Assembly: GCA_964469165.1 (NCBI GenBank)
Contig: CAYXXZ010000005.1
Span: 1 to 64,000 of the forward strand
Length of the DNA: 64,000 bases
Direction: 5' to 3'
DNA from: CAYXXZ01 sp964469165
GTDB taxonomy: Bacteria; Pseudomonadota; Gammaproteobacteria; Pseudomonadales; Porticoccaceae
The notes beneath the pieces are model-generated. The model did not search any database and was not told the DNA's origin. It worked only from the letters and a program-made list of their open reading frames with translations. A program made the translations under genes and the position numbers. Below, one piece after another: positions 51,211-59,362 of the stretch. Positions within the stretch are counted from its first letter, which is position 1; each line of letters begins with the position of its first letter.

Positions 51211-52308
51211 ATGACTGACCTGACCGACCCGATTCTCCACGCCTCCGACGAGCGCGCGGCCGCGCAGGCGCTGTACGAGCAGCGCCGCACCGACGGCCTG
51301 CCCATCGTGGTTCCCACACCGCAGCGCGTCGCGGAAATGCTGCAATATTCGGGAGGGCTGGACGCCGATCTGGTGATAGGCAACGTCGGCTCCGCGGGCG
51401 GGCTGTTGACCGTCGAAAAAGCGGCCGTCAACGCGGTGATAGCAGGCTGCTTGCCGGAAATCTTCCCCCTCGTGATCGCTGCCTGCGCGGCGATCACGGA
51501 CCCGCTTTTCGACCTGGGGCCGATGCAGGTCACCACCCACGCCGTGACGCCGTTCATCATCGTCAACGGGCCCGCCCGAGAAAGATACGCGGTCAATTCC
51601 GGCGCCGGCGCCCTGGGGCCGGGCTTTCGCACCAATGCCACCCTGGGGCGCGCCGTGCGTTTCGTGATGCTCAATGTGGGAGGCGGCGTGCCCGGTGTGG
51701 GGGACATGGCATCGCTGGGCTCGCCCGCCAAGTTCACCTGCTGCATGGCCGAAGCAGAGGAAGAGAGCCCGTTCGAGCCCCTGCACGTTTCGCGGGGATT
51801 CTCCCCCGAAGACAGCACCGTGACGGCACTCGGCGTCGAGGGACCGCATTCCTTTTATTTCAATTTCGACGAGGACTCCCACGCCAGGGCCACCATGTTC
51901 CTCAAGCAGCTCGGCGCCGCCATCGCCAACTGCGGCTCCAACAACATCTTTTTCCGCAGGGGCATGATCGGCGTGATATTGATGCCGCTTCACGCCGAAA
52001 TCCTGGGTGACGCCGGCTACACAAGGCGCGCCGTTCAGGAAGCGCTTTATGAATACGCGTCGATCCCGAGAAGCCAGCTGCTCGCCGTGGCGGGCGAACA
52101 CATGAACAACGCCGTGCCCGATGCCAGCGAAACGCTGCGCGCGGTCAACAAGCCGGAAGATTTTCTGGTCATCACCGGCGGTGAAGCCGGCGGTGCCTAT
52201 TCCGCGTTCATGCCAAGCTGGTGTGGCGGCCAGCAGGGCCAGATCGCGGTCACCAAAAAAGTCATCTTCGACGACTTCTGTGAAATACCGGAAAGCATCA
52301 GAGCCTGA
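51211..52308 (+). CDS. UGSC-associated protein of unknown function
   Basis: A 365-residue protein whose ATG directly follows the UGSC gene stop (TAAATG), so the two are coupled. It shows repeated glycine-rich turns (VIGNVGSAGGLLTVEKAAVNAVIAGCLPE, LNVGGGVPGVGDMASLGSPAKFT) and conserved-looking cysteines (FTCCMAEAEEESPFEPLHV, MPSWCGGQQGQIAVTKKVIFDDF). I recall similar proteins next to or fused with UGSC domains, which suggests that the two form one enzyme. No catalytic activity can be stated. Confidence 0.72.
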   Translation: MTDLTDPILHASDERAAAQALYEQRRTDGLPIVVPTPQRVAEMLQYSGGLDADLVIGNVGSAGGLLTVEKAAVNAVIAGCLPEIFPLVIAACAAITDPLFDLGPMQVTTHAVTPFIIVNGPARERYAVNSGAGALGPGFRTNATLGRAVRFVMLNVGGGVPGVGDMASLGSPAKFTCCMAEAEEESPFEPLHVSRGFSPEDSTVTALGVEGPHSFYFNFDEDSHARATMFLKQLGAAIANCGSNNIFFRRGMIGVILMPLHAEILGDAGYTRRAVQEALYEYASIPRSQLLAVAGEHMNNAVPDASETLRAVNKPEDFLVITGGEAGGAYSAFMPSWCGGQQGQIAVTKKVIFDDFCEIPESIRA

Positions 52309-52341
52309 TTCAACTCAAACGCAAACAGGTAGAGAGCAACC

Positions 52342-53130
52342 ATGACAATACTTGAACAACTTTTTTCACTGAAGGGCAAAGTCGCACTGGTCACCGGCGG
52401 CAGCAGAGGCATAGGTCTGATGATAGCCCAGGGCTATTTGCAGGCCGGCGCCAAGGTCTACATCAGCTCGCGCAATGCCGAAGCCTGTGAAAACGCCCAG
52501 AAAGCACTGGCCGCCTACGGCGAATGCATCGCCATTCCAGCGGACGTCGCCAAGAAAGAAGACATGCTGCACCTGGCCAACGAAATCAAAAGCCGCGAAT
52601 CGGCGCTGCACATCCTGGTCAATAATGCGGGCGCCGGCTGGGGCGCTTCCTACGAGGACTATCCCTCCCAGGCGTGGGACAAACTGTTTTCCCTCAACGT
52701 GCGGGCGGTGTTTGAACTGACACGGGAGCTGACGCCGCTGCTGGAACACAGCGCAGCCCCCGAAGACCCGGCGCGGGTGATCAACATCGGCTCGCTGGGC
52801 GGCATCCAGAACCTGCAAACCCAGGCCTATGCCTACGACGCCAGCAAGGCCGCCCTGCACCGCCTCAGCCGCCAACTGGCCGTCGATCTCGCCGGCCGGG
52901 GCATCACCGTCAATGCCGTGGCGCCGGGAGCCTTTCCCACCAAGATGACCAATTTCGAGATAAACGGCGAACACGCCATGAAAATGATGGCCCGCATCAC
53001 GCCGTTGAAACGGGTTGGCACGCCGGAGGACATGGCCGGGCTCTGTATCTATCTGGCATCCCGGGCCGGTTCCTTCATGACGGGAGCGGTCATTCAACTG
53101 GATGGCGGCTACCTCGAAAAAAGAATCTAG
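52342..53130 (+). CDS. Short-chain dehydrogenase/reductase
   Basis: A 262-residue SDR: cofactor motif ALVTGGSRGIGLMIAQGY, NNAGAGWGASYEDYPSQAWDKLFSLN, catalytic serine in VINIGSLGGIQ, and YAYDASKAALHRLSR with the Tyr-x3-Lys pair. Arg after the first Gly of the cofactor motif suggests NADP or NAD use like FabG relatives. AGGTAGAGAG precedes the ATG. It likely interconverts a hydroxyl and a keto group on the pathway intermediate handled by the neighbouring genes. Confidence 0.93.
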   Translation: MTILEQLFSLKGKVALVTGGSRGIGLMIAQGYLQAGAKVYISSRNAEACENAQKALAAYGECIAIPADVAKKEDMLHLANEIKSRESALHILVNNAGAGWGASYEDYPSQAWDKLFSLNVRAVFELTRELTPLLEHSAAPEDPARVINIGSLGGIQNLQTQAYAYDASKAALHRLSRQLAVDLAGRGITVNAVAPGAFPTKMTNFEINGEHAMKMMARITPLKRVGTPEDMAGLCIYLASRAGSFMTGAVIQLDGGYLEKRI

Positions 53131-53144
53131 CGCTCTCGTCATTC

Positions 53145-53230
53145 GTAGGTTGGGCTGAGGAACGAAGCCCAACAGGAGTGAGGCACGTTGATGCCGGAAC
53201 TGTTGGGCTTCGTTCCTCAGCCCAACCTAC
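53145..53230. repeat. 86-bp MITE-like element, copy 2
   Basis: Perfect 30-bp arms 53145-53174 and 53201-53230, identical to those at 34165-34250, with a 26-base loop. The loop shares GTGAGG at the same offset with the inverted loop of copy 1, so the copies lie in opposite orientation. It fills the gap between the SDR and sulfotransferase genes. Confidence 0.9.
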
Positions 53231-53269
53231 GGCGGATATTTCCACACATCAGGCAATCTGGAGATAAAA

Positions 53270-54439
53270 ATGCCGTTCGATCTTACAAAAATCACACCCC
53301 GTTATTTTCTCGACAAAGCCCGTGAAGAAACCGGGCTGAGCGATTACGGAAACATGGATTTTCTTCCCGCCTTCGAGCATCTCGTCGTTTCGCTGAAAAA
53401 CGAGGCCAACCTGACGGACAAGGGCTGGGAAGACATGGAGCCCAGGCTCGTCCGCCTGCTCGCCAACCGCCTCAGGTTCCACAACGACGTCAAACGCCAC
53501 CCGGAAATATTGGCGCAAAAACTTCTTCCGGCCCTTGTCATGGTCGGCCTGCCGCGCACCGGCTCGACAAAGCTGCAACGCATGGTCGCCTCCAGCGGCA
53601 CTTTTCAGGAACTGTTGATGTGGCACGTCTACAATCCCGCGCCCTTTGCAGACAGCGCCGGCAGCGAGATCGACCCCCGCATCGAGGATGCCGAAAAATT
53701 CTGCCAGTGGCGCGCCACCACCAACCCGAGAACCAGCGCCGCGCACCATATCGCGGCGCAGCAGGTGGAGGAGGAAACCTACCTGCTGGAACTCACCTTC
53801 CTGTCGATATTTCCCAACGCCTGGGCCAACGTGCCCAGCTATGACAACTTCATCAAAACCCTGGACAAGGCCCCCATGTACCGATACCTGCGGGAGTTGC
53901 TCCAGTATCTGCAATGGCAGCTCTATCAAGGCGCTGAAAAACCCTGGCTGCTCAAGGCACCCCACAACCTGGGCTTTGAAAAATACATCCACGACGAAAT
54001 GCCCGGCTCGCGGTTCGTCGTCTCCCACCGCGACCCGCGGGTCTGCATCGCCTCCACCGCCGCCATCGTCAAACAGAGCAGGCTACTGTACAGCGACACC
54101 CTGGATAAACACACCATCGGCAAATGGGTGCTCAACACCTTCTCCGAAGAAATGGAGCGCCACATGGCCTGGCGGCAATCCGCACCCCACGTCCAGGTTC
54201 TGGATCTCGCCTACGAAGACATCGAAGCCAACGGCATGGATGTGGCCAGGCGCGTGCACGATTTCATTGGCGTTCCCCTGACCGCGGAGGCGGAGAAATC
54301 CATCTCGGAATGGCTGGAAGAGAATGTGCAACACATGCATGGCAAGCATGAGTATTCACTGGAGGAATACGGCCTCAGCGAAGCTGAAATCGAAGAGAAG
54401 TTTTCCGCTTATATGAAGAAGTACGCCTCCCTCATCTGA
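53270..54439 (+). CDS. PAPS-dependent sulfotransferase family protein
   Basis: A 389-residue cytosolic sulfotransferase. The 5'-phosphosulfate loop is VMVGLPRTGSTKLQRMVA and the 3'-phosphate-binding segment is SRFVVSHRDPRVCIASTAAIVKQS. It would transfer sulfate from PAPS to a hydroxyl. Such family members occur in large numbers in catabolic clusters of steroid- or terpenoid-degrading bacteria, where their role is unclear. CTGGAGATAAAA precedes the ATG. The downstream gene begins 10 bases after its stop. Confidence 0.9.
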   Translation: MPFDLTKITPRYFLDKAREETGLSDYGNMDFLPAFEHLVVSLKNEANLTDKGWEDMEPRLVRLLANRLRFHNDVKRHPEILAQKLLPALVMVGLPRTGSTKLQRMVASSGTFQELLMWHVYNPAPFADSAGSEIDPRIEDAEKFCQWRATTNPRTSAAHHIAAQQVEEETYLLELTFLSIFPNAWANVPSYDNFIKTLDKAPMYRYLRELLQYLQWQLYQGAEKPWLLKAPHNLGFEKYIHDEMPGSRFVVSHRDPRVCIASTAAIVKQSRLLYSDTLDKHTIGKWVLNTFSEEMERHMAWRQSAPHVQVLDLAYEDIEANGMDVARRVHDFIGVPLTAEAEKSISEWLEENVQHMHGKHEYSLEEYGLSEAEIEEKFSAYMKKYASLI

Positions 54440-54463
54440 TGAGCACACATGCAAGGACTTCCC

Positions 54464-55624
54464 ATGGTTTTGCCCTTTGACAAACTCAAGCGCACGCTCG
54501 ATGAGGCCTACGCCACCGCCGACGACTTTTCGTTCATCGACGATGAACTGAGACCCGCGTATCAGAACCACATTCTCTCCATTCTATCCGGCGCCTGCAT
54601 GGAGGTACTCGGCACCCGCGTGGAAAGACCCGACTGGGTGCCCTATATTCCCTATTATTTTCCCAGGGCCACACCCAACCCCGATACCGTCTATTCATTC
54701 GCCCCCATCGACCCCGACGGGGCTTACCGGCTGAGCGGCAAACTCGGCAACGAAACCCTGGCAGCGGTCACCCTGCGCAAAGGCGGTGCCCACCTGGGCA
54801 CCCGCCCCGGCTTTCGCGTCGGGGAGATCGATTTCAGCGAGGTCGAGCGCGAACACGACGGCGCTTTCAACTTTTTGTTGAGCAAGGAGAGACCGGCCTC
54901 CTACAAAGGTCAATGGTTTGCATTGCACCCGGAGACGGAGTCGCTGATGCTGCGCAGAGTGACGAAAGAGGCCTCGGAAGAAGACAGCATCTGCGCTCTC
55001 GAAAGGGTGGACAACGTTGCCGAATCACTCACCTCCAGCCCTGAGGATCATGCATCCAAGCTGGACAGAATCTGCAGCTACACCCTCGACCAGAACGCGT
55101 TTCTCCTTCGCTACATGGCTCACCTCTTTGACATAGGGGCCGACAAAGGCTTTGTCGCCGATGACCAGGCCCCACATGGCGGCTTGATCGTCCAGCAACA
55201 TTATTTTCATCTTTATTCACTCCAGGAAGATGAAGCGCTGATCATCGAAGCGAAGCTGCCGAAGAACGCAAAATACTGGAGCATTCAGACATTCACACCC
55301 TTCGCCGCAACGCCCGATTACACCATGAGGCAATCGGCCCTGAATGACAAACAGGCAGTAGCCGACCCCGATGGTGTGGTGAGAATCGTTCTCGCGCTCA
55401 AGGACCCCGGCGTCGCCAACTGGCTCGACCCCTGCGGCTGGCGGAAAGGTGGTGTGCAGTGGCGCTGGAACGATTTTGATTCAGATCCTGAGCCAAAAGT
55501 CACCAAAGTAAGTATTGACCGGCTTCAGGAAAATCTGCCGCGAACAACACAATGGGCAGATGCCAGCCAGAGAATGCAGGCATTGGCGCAAAGAGCTTAT
55601 TACTACCAGAAAAGGCGCAGATAG
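54464..55624 (+). CDS. DUF1254/DUF1214-like protein
   Basis: A protein of 386 residues from ATG 54464, which has AAGGA six bases upstream; ATG 54449 would add five residues. The segment ATPNPDTVYSFAPIDPDGAYRLSGKLGN and the later KYWSIQTFTPFAATPDY resemble the DUF1254/DUF1214 pair found in secreted or cytosolic proteins of unknown function. No signal peptide is visible. It is the last gene of the 45-55 kb run and is followed by a 13-bp stem hairpin. Confidence 0.72.
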   Translation: MVLPFDKLKRTLDEAYATADDFSFIDDELRPAYQNHILSILSGACMEVLGTRVERPDWVPYIPYYFPRATPNPDTVYSFAPIDPDGAYRLSGKLGNETLAAVTLRKGGAHLGTRPGFRVGEIDFSEVEREHDGAFNFLLSKERPASYKGQWFALHPETESLMLRRVTKEASEEDSICALERVDNVAESLTSSPEDHASKLDRICSYTLDQNAFLLRYMAHLFDIGADKGFVADDQAPHGGLIVQQHYFHLYSLQEDEALIIEAKLPKNAKYWSIQTFTPFAATPDYTMRQSALNDKQAVADPDGVVRIVLALKDPGVANWLDPCGWRKGGVQWRWNDFDSDPEPKVTKVSIDRLQENLPRTTQWADASQRMQALAQRAYYYQKRRR

Positions 55625-55630
55625 CAACGT

Positions 55631-55670
55631 CACAGGTTCAGTGTCGGTAGATGCCGGCACTGAACCTGTG
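55631..55670 (+). terminator. Hairpin downstream of the DUF1254-like gene
   Basis: CACAGGTTCAGTG and CACTGAACCTGTG form a perfect 13-bp stem around TCGGTAGATGCCGG, seven bases after the stop codon. There is no strong T-run, so it is a stable 3'-end hairpin or a weak terminator. Confidence 0.65.
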
Positions 55671-55711
55671 TATAGCCATGTCTACGCAGATTTTTGGACG
55701 CGATGTACCAT

Positions 55712-55957
55712 CTACGCCCTGTCAACTTTTGAGCGCAGGGCAGTCAGAATCCAGAACCTTGTATCCGCTGGATCGATGACATTGTCGTTTTCCAGAAACA
55801 TCGCCGCATTGAGCGGCTGCCCATGGGTCAGCATGTCGTTTACCCTGTCCTGGATGAATTCTTCCCGTTCCCTGGGATCCGTGATTTGCCGTTGGAGTCC
55901 CAGCTTGGCATTGCTTTTCGGGCTCATGCGACCGTATTCTACCGTTGGCCAGGCCAC
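55712..55957 (-). pseudogene. Acyl-CoA carboxylase beta-subunit C-terminal remnant
   Basis: The frame VAWPTVEYGRMSPKSNAKLG and then DPREREEFIQDRVNDML, VIDPADTRFWILTALRSKV matches the last ~80 residues of acyl-CoA carboxylase carboxyltransferase subunits, whose typical wording is AWPTAE-x-GLM and DVIDPADTR-x-VL. A TGA lies immediately before the GTG that opens this frame and no upstream homology is visible, so it is a fragment of a deleted gene of about 500 codons. It is the sole coding trace in the 470-base gap at 55625-56094; the rest (56000-56094) is AT-rich with no recognisable gene. Confidence 0.55.
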
Positions 55958-56094
55958 TCAGAAAATATCCCCGTCATATCTAATCTGTAAAAGCTTTAGA
56001 TAAGTATCCTGAGTGACCTTCATAATGTCAGGCTTATGGATACGTAAATTTAAACTGTAGAAACTTATATATATCTTCAATTCTCATATCCAGA

Positions 56095-56871
56095 TCAAAA
56101 CTGCGGTTCGCGTCGCTCCATAAAAGCGGCAAGACCCTCTTGTATTTCTGGAGAAGCCACGAGGTCTGGAATTGCCTTAACTTCCATTTCTAGTCCGTCA
56201 GCGAGTGTAGAATCCAGCCCTTGTCGTGCGAGTCGCTTCATAAGTGCAATACCTTTCGGGTTACGGTTAGAAAGAGTCTTACAGTAAGCCATGGCTTCCT
56301 TATGAAGCTGATCATCCGCAATAATTTGATTCACAAGGCCCCACCGCTCAGCTGTTTCAGCATCTATCCATCGAGAAGAGTAAAACAAATCAAAGGCCCG
56401 GCGAAGCCCGATAATGCGCGGCAATCTCTGCGTTCCTCCCCACCCTGGAATCAGCCCGTAATTTGCATGTTGATCACCTAACCGAGCGGTTTTCCCAGCT
56501 ATCACTACATCACATGCCAATATCAACTCCAGGCCACCAGCCAAGCATAACCCTTGTACTGCGGCCACTATGGGTAAATGACTCTTCTCAAAATTAGACA
56601 GCACTGTGTGTCCCAATGCAGAATTTATACCTGCTTCCTCCCCATTGCCTCCAAAACCATTAATTTGCTCAAGATCAGCACCAGTGCAAAAATGTTTACC
56701 CTGCGATTGAATTAGAACAGCCCTAATATTGCGGTCGGACTCAAAATCATGCAATGCTTCGCCGATTATCTTAAAAACCTGCCGCGACAAACAGTTGAAT
56801 TTTTCTGGCCTCGCCAACTCGATTATTCCAACCCGATCGACGCGAAGGATGTTTACTGGAAAACTTTCCAT
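56095..56871 (-). CDS. Enoyl-CoA hydratase/isomerase family protein
   Basis: A 258-residue crotonase with AT-rich codons. Oxyanion loops are SQGKHFCTGADLEQI and VQGLCLAGGLELILACDVVIAGK; the active-site loop is DQHANYGLIPGWGGTQRLPRIIG. The GLIPGWGGTQRLPR wording is classical, but the usual first glutamate (PE) aligns with His and the second with Asp. It is the terminal gene of the minus-strand AT-rich block. Confidence 0.9.
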   Translation of the reverse strand: MESFPVNILRVDRVGIIELARPEKFNCLSRQVFKIIGEALHDFESDRNIRAVLIQSQGKHFCTGADLEQINGFGGNGEEAGINSALGHTVLSNFEKSHLPIVAAVQGLCLAGGLELILACDVVIAGKTARLGDQHANYGLIPGWGGTQRLPRIIGLRRAFDLFYSSRWIDAETAERWGLVNQIIADDQLHKEAMAYCKTLSNRNPKGIALMKRLARQGLDSTLADGLEMEVKAIPDLVASPEIQEGLAAFMERREPQF

Positions 56872-56951
56872 ATCATTTCCGATGTATACTGATAAAAAAT
56901 ATTTAAAGGTTAATTACTAGAGTTAAATATCAAGAGGGTGCACATAATATA

Positions 56952-57959
56952 TCAGCGATATTCTCCAACATTCCCTTTAACCACCAGAATCTCACCCTCC
57001 TGAACCACTTCATTTCTCTGGTTAACTATTTGAAGCCCGTAGATCACAACATGCTTCTCCTTATTATTCTTGGTCACCCTGACACTCTTGATCTGATATA
57101 TGCAGTGAACGGTGTCACCTATTCTGACTGGACGAAGAAAAATAGAGTTATCGCCAAGATGGCCAATATCCTGAGCGGTATTATCGGTTTTGGCTCTCGC
57201 ATACCAGCTATCCCTAGCCCAAAAACCCAAAGCCCAATCAAACACAAGCATGGGCGGCACAATTCGCCCACCACGACTAGAGGCATAGACTTCATCCACA
57301 TAGATCGGATTATAATCGCCGGTTAAGCCTGAAAAATTAACTATGTCGGCCTCTGTCATTGTGCGACCACTGGTAACGCCACCCGTGCCAACGACAAAAT
57401 CTCTTATATTGTAATCTTTTACAGCGTCAAAAGGAATTTCCGCTGGCTGCCATAAAGTTGAAGACGAGGGTTCAGAGAACATGGCATCGTCAGAAGCTGC
57501 TCTTAGCTTCACATTTACTCGAAACACCCCATCGTATACAGGTTCATTTTTATAGTTAATTATTTTGAAATGCGTTTCTATGGTGCCAAAACCATTTGAA
57601 ACATTAACAGGTGGTTTCTTGACGAGATTCCATTCCACCCTAACGGTGTCTCCGGAGTATATGGCTGACCGATAATTAATATTAAAACCTGAAAGATAAC
57701 TTCCAGGAACGCTTCTACCAACCGTATGACCGGCATCCAACGACAACAGACCCATGGCCATACTACAGCCGAGAAGCCCGTGAGCAATGCGGCCACCATA
57801 AAATGTTTGTTCCGCCTGATGAGCAGCAAGATGGAGAAAACTGTAGTCGCAGGTAATACCGGCAAAACTGACTATCTCCGGATCACCTATAGTCCGCATT
57901 CTTGTTACGCCAGATTGACCGGCTTCGTAATCTTCAAAACAAGTATATTTATTTATCAT
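56952..57959 (-). CDS. MaoC-family protein with two hotdog domains
   Basis: A 335-residue protein of two MaoC-like repeats. The first repeat (residues about 1-150) has ITCDYSFLHLAAHQAEQTFYGGRIAHGLLG, with an Asp and His suitable for hydration. The second (about 190-335) has GLTGDYNPIYVDEVYASSRGGRIVPPML, in which the His is replaced, so one half is probably degenerate. It would hydrate an enoyl-CoA. AT-rich, in the same minus-strand run as the crotonase and the MDR gene. Confidence 0.85.
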   Translation of the reverse strand: MINKYTCFEDYEAGQSGVTRMRTIGDPEIVSFAGITCDYSFLHLAAHQAEQTFYGGRIAHGLLGCSMAMGLLSLDAGHTVGRSVPGSYLSGFNINYRSAIYSGDTVRVEWNLVKKPPVNVSNGFGTIETHFKIINYKNEPVYDGVFRVNVKLRAASDDAMFSEPSSSTLWQPAEIPFDAVKDYNIRDFVVGTGGVTSGRTMTEADIVNFSGLTGDYNPIYVDEVYASSRGGRIVPPMLVFDWALGFWARDSWYARAKTDNTAQDIGHLGDNSIFLRPVRIGDTVHCIYQIKSVRVTKNNKEKHVVIYGLQIVNQRNEVVQEGEILVVKGNVGEYR

Positions 57960-58027
57960 GTCTTTTTCTCGATGCTAATAATAAATTTTATAAACAATAG
58001 AAGCCCACACTACTGACCAGAACGTTG

Positions 58028-59089
58028 TCACATTTTTGATCGCTCAGTAATCAGCACTACACGTCCTTTTACTTTTCGCTCCGACATCATCGATAAAACT
58101 TTGGCAGCGTCTTCCATTCTGTAAGTTGCCGTTATCTGAGGGCGTAAAAACCCTTGGTCAAACCACCCAAAAAGCTTTTCCATACGTTTCGGATTACGGC
58201 CTGGAAGCCTGACCTGATCATCCACCGGCTGTATACCCATGATATCTCCATCCTTGAAAAGTACAGGAGCAAGAGAGACACGTGGCACACCTGCTGCAAA
58301 CCCGATCGATAAGTATCTACCATGCCAAGCCAAAGCCCGCAAAGCCGGCTCAGCATAAGTGCCACCCACACCATCAAAAACGACATTATAACCAGCGTTA
58401 TCATGAACGCTGTTGATTTCACCAATACTCGGGACATACCCGTTATCACCAACTGAGCAATCAATAAGCTCCCTCATTAAATTTTTTTGACTTTCAATAT
58501 CCAGCTTTTCGCTTGGATAGAGTACAGCTGCATCCGCGCCACGGGAAATTGCCAAGTCCAGTTTTTCTCTAGATGATGCCGCTGCCACAACCTTTGCGCC
58601 TATCGCTTTTCCAACTTCTACCGCCGCCAGCCCTGCCCCTCCCCCAGCGGCCAGAACCAACATCGTTTCATTGGCGAGAAGCTTCGCGCGATCAGAAATA
58701 GCGTAGTCTGCTGTCAAAGCAACAACATAAAATGTGCTTGCAGTTTGCATATCCATACTGTCAGGGATAGGAAAAATTTCGTCCTCTAAAAAAATTACCT
58801 CCTCCGCATAAGTGCCTTGTGGCTTGGAGCCCAACACCCTCTGACCCAGCCTTATTTTAGTAACTCCTTCACCTACTGCAATCACGATACCGGCAGCCTC
58901 AACACCTGGAGTAAATGGAAACTGACGCTTTAACTGTGAACGCCCACTCACAGCAAGAATATCCGTAAAATTTACACCAATGGAATGAATTTCAACCAAC
59001 ACCGTTCCAACACCTACTTCTGGCGTGGAAACATTCTCAACCTTAAGATTTTCCAGTGAACCGAACTCACGACAGACCATCGCTCGCAT
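58028..59089 (-). CDS. NADPH:quinone oxidoreductase-like MDR protein
   Basis: A 353-residue zinc-free medium-chain reductase: MRAMVCREFGSLENLKVENVS, HSIGVNFTDILAVSGRSQLK with FTPGVEAAGIVIAVGEGVTKIRLGQRV, and VLAAGGGAGLAAVEVGKAIGAKVVAAASS for NADPH. The VNFTDIL segment is the quinone-reductase type. An insert of about 25 residues (CSVGDNGYVPSIGEINSVHDN) precedes the VVFDGVGG strand. AGGAG precedes the ATG. First gene of the run that ends with the crotonase. Confidence 0.9.
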   Translation of the reverse strand: MRAMVCREFGSLENLKVENVSTPEVGVGTVLVEIHSIGVNFTDILAVSGRSQLKRQFPFTPGVEAAGIVIAVGEGVTKIRLGQRVLGSKPQGTYAEEVIFLEDEIFPIPDSMDMQTASTFYVVALTADYAISDRAKLLANETMLVLAAGGGAGLAAVEVGKAIGAKVVAAASSREKLDLAISRGADAAVLYPSEKLDIESQKNLMRELIDCSVGDNGYVPSIGEINSVHDNAGYNVVFDGVGGTYAEPALRALAWHGRYLSIGFAAGVPRVSLAPVLFKDGDIMGIQPVDDQVRLPGRNPKRMEKLFGWFDQGFLRPQITATYRMEDAAKVLSMMSERKVKGRVVLITERSKM

Positions 59090-59293
59090 ACTTTTACTCC
59101 TATAACAAGTTTATGAAAATGACCACACCCTCATCCTCGGATGTTGCAGAGAAAATGGACAGGCTCTAATTGGAAAATACCACGCGATATCCTTGCTACT
59201 TTTCTAATTCATCAAGAAATCTGAGATTCTCGCTTCGATATAGAATTGCAAATTAACAGATCAGGTTGAATTTCTAAAAACGCGCATTACAAA

Positions 59294-59327
59294 AACAAGA
59301 AAATCCCTCACTCCTTCCGGAGTGAGG
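59294..59327 (-). terminator. Intrinsic terminator of the STN TonB receptor gene
   Basis: On the minus strand CCTCACTCC, loop GGAA, GGAGTGAGG is followed by GATTTTCTTGTTTTTG. It lies about 35 bases beyond the receptor stop codon and separates the receptor from the downstream MDR-MaoC-crotonase run. Confidence 0.85.
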
Positions 59328-59362
59328 AGACTGTACACCATTGCGGGAAAAGAGACGTATTT

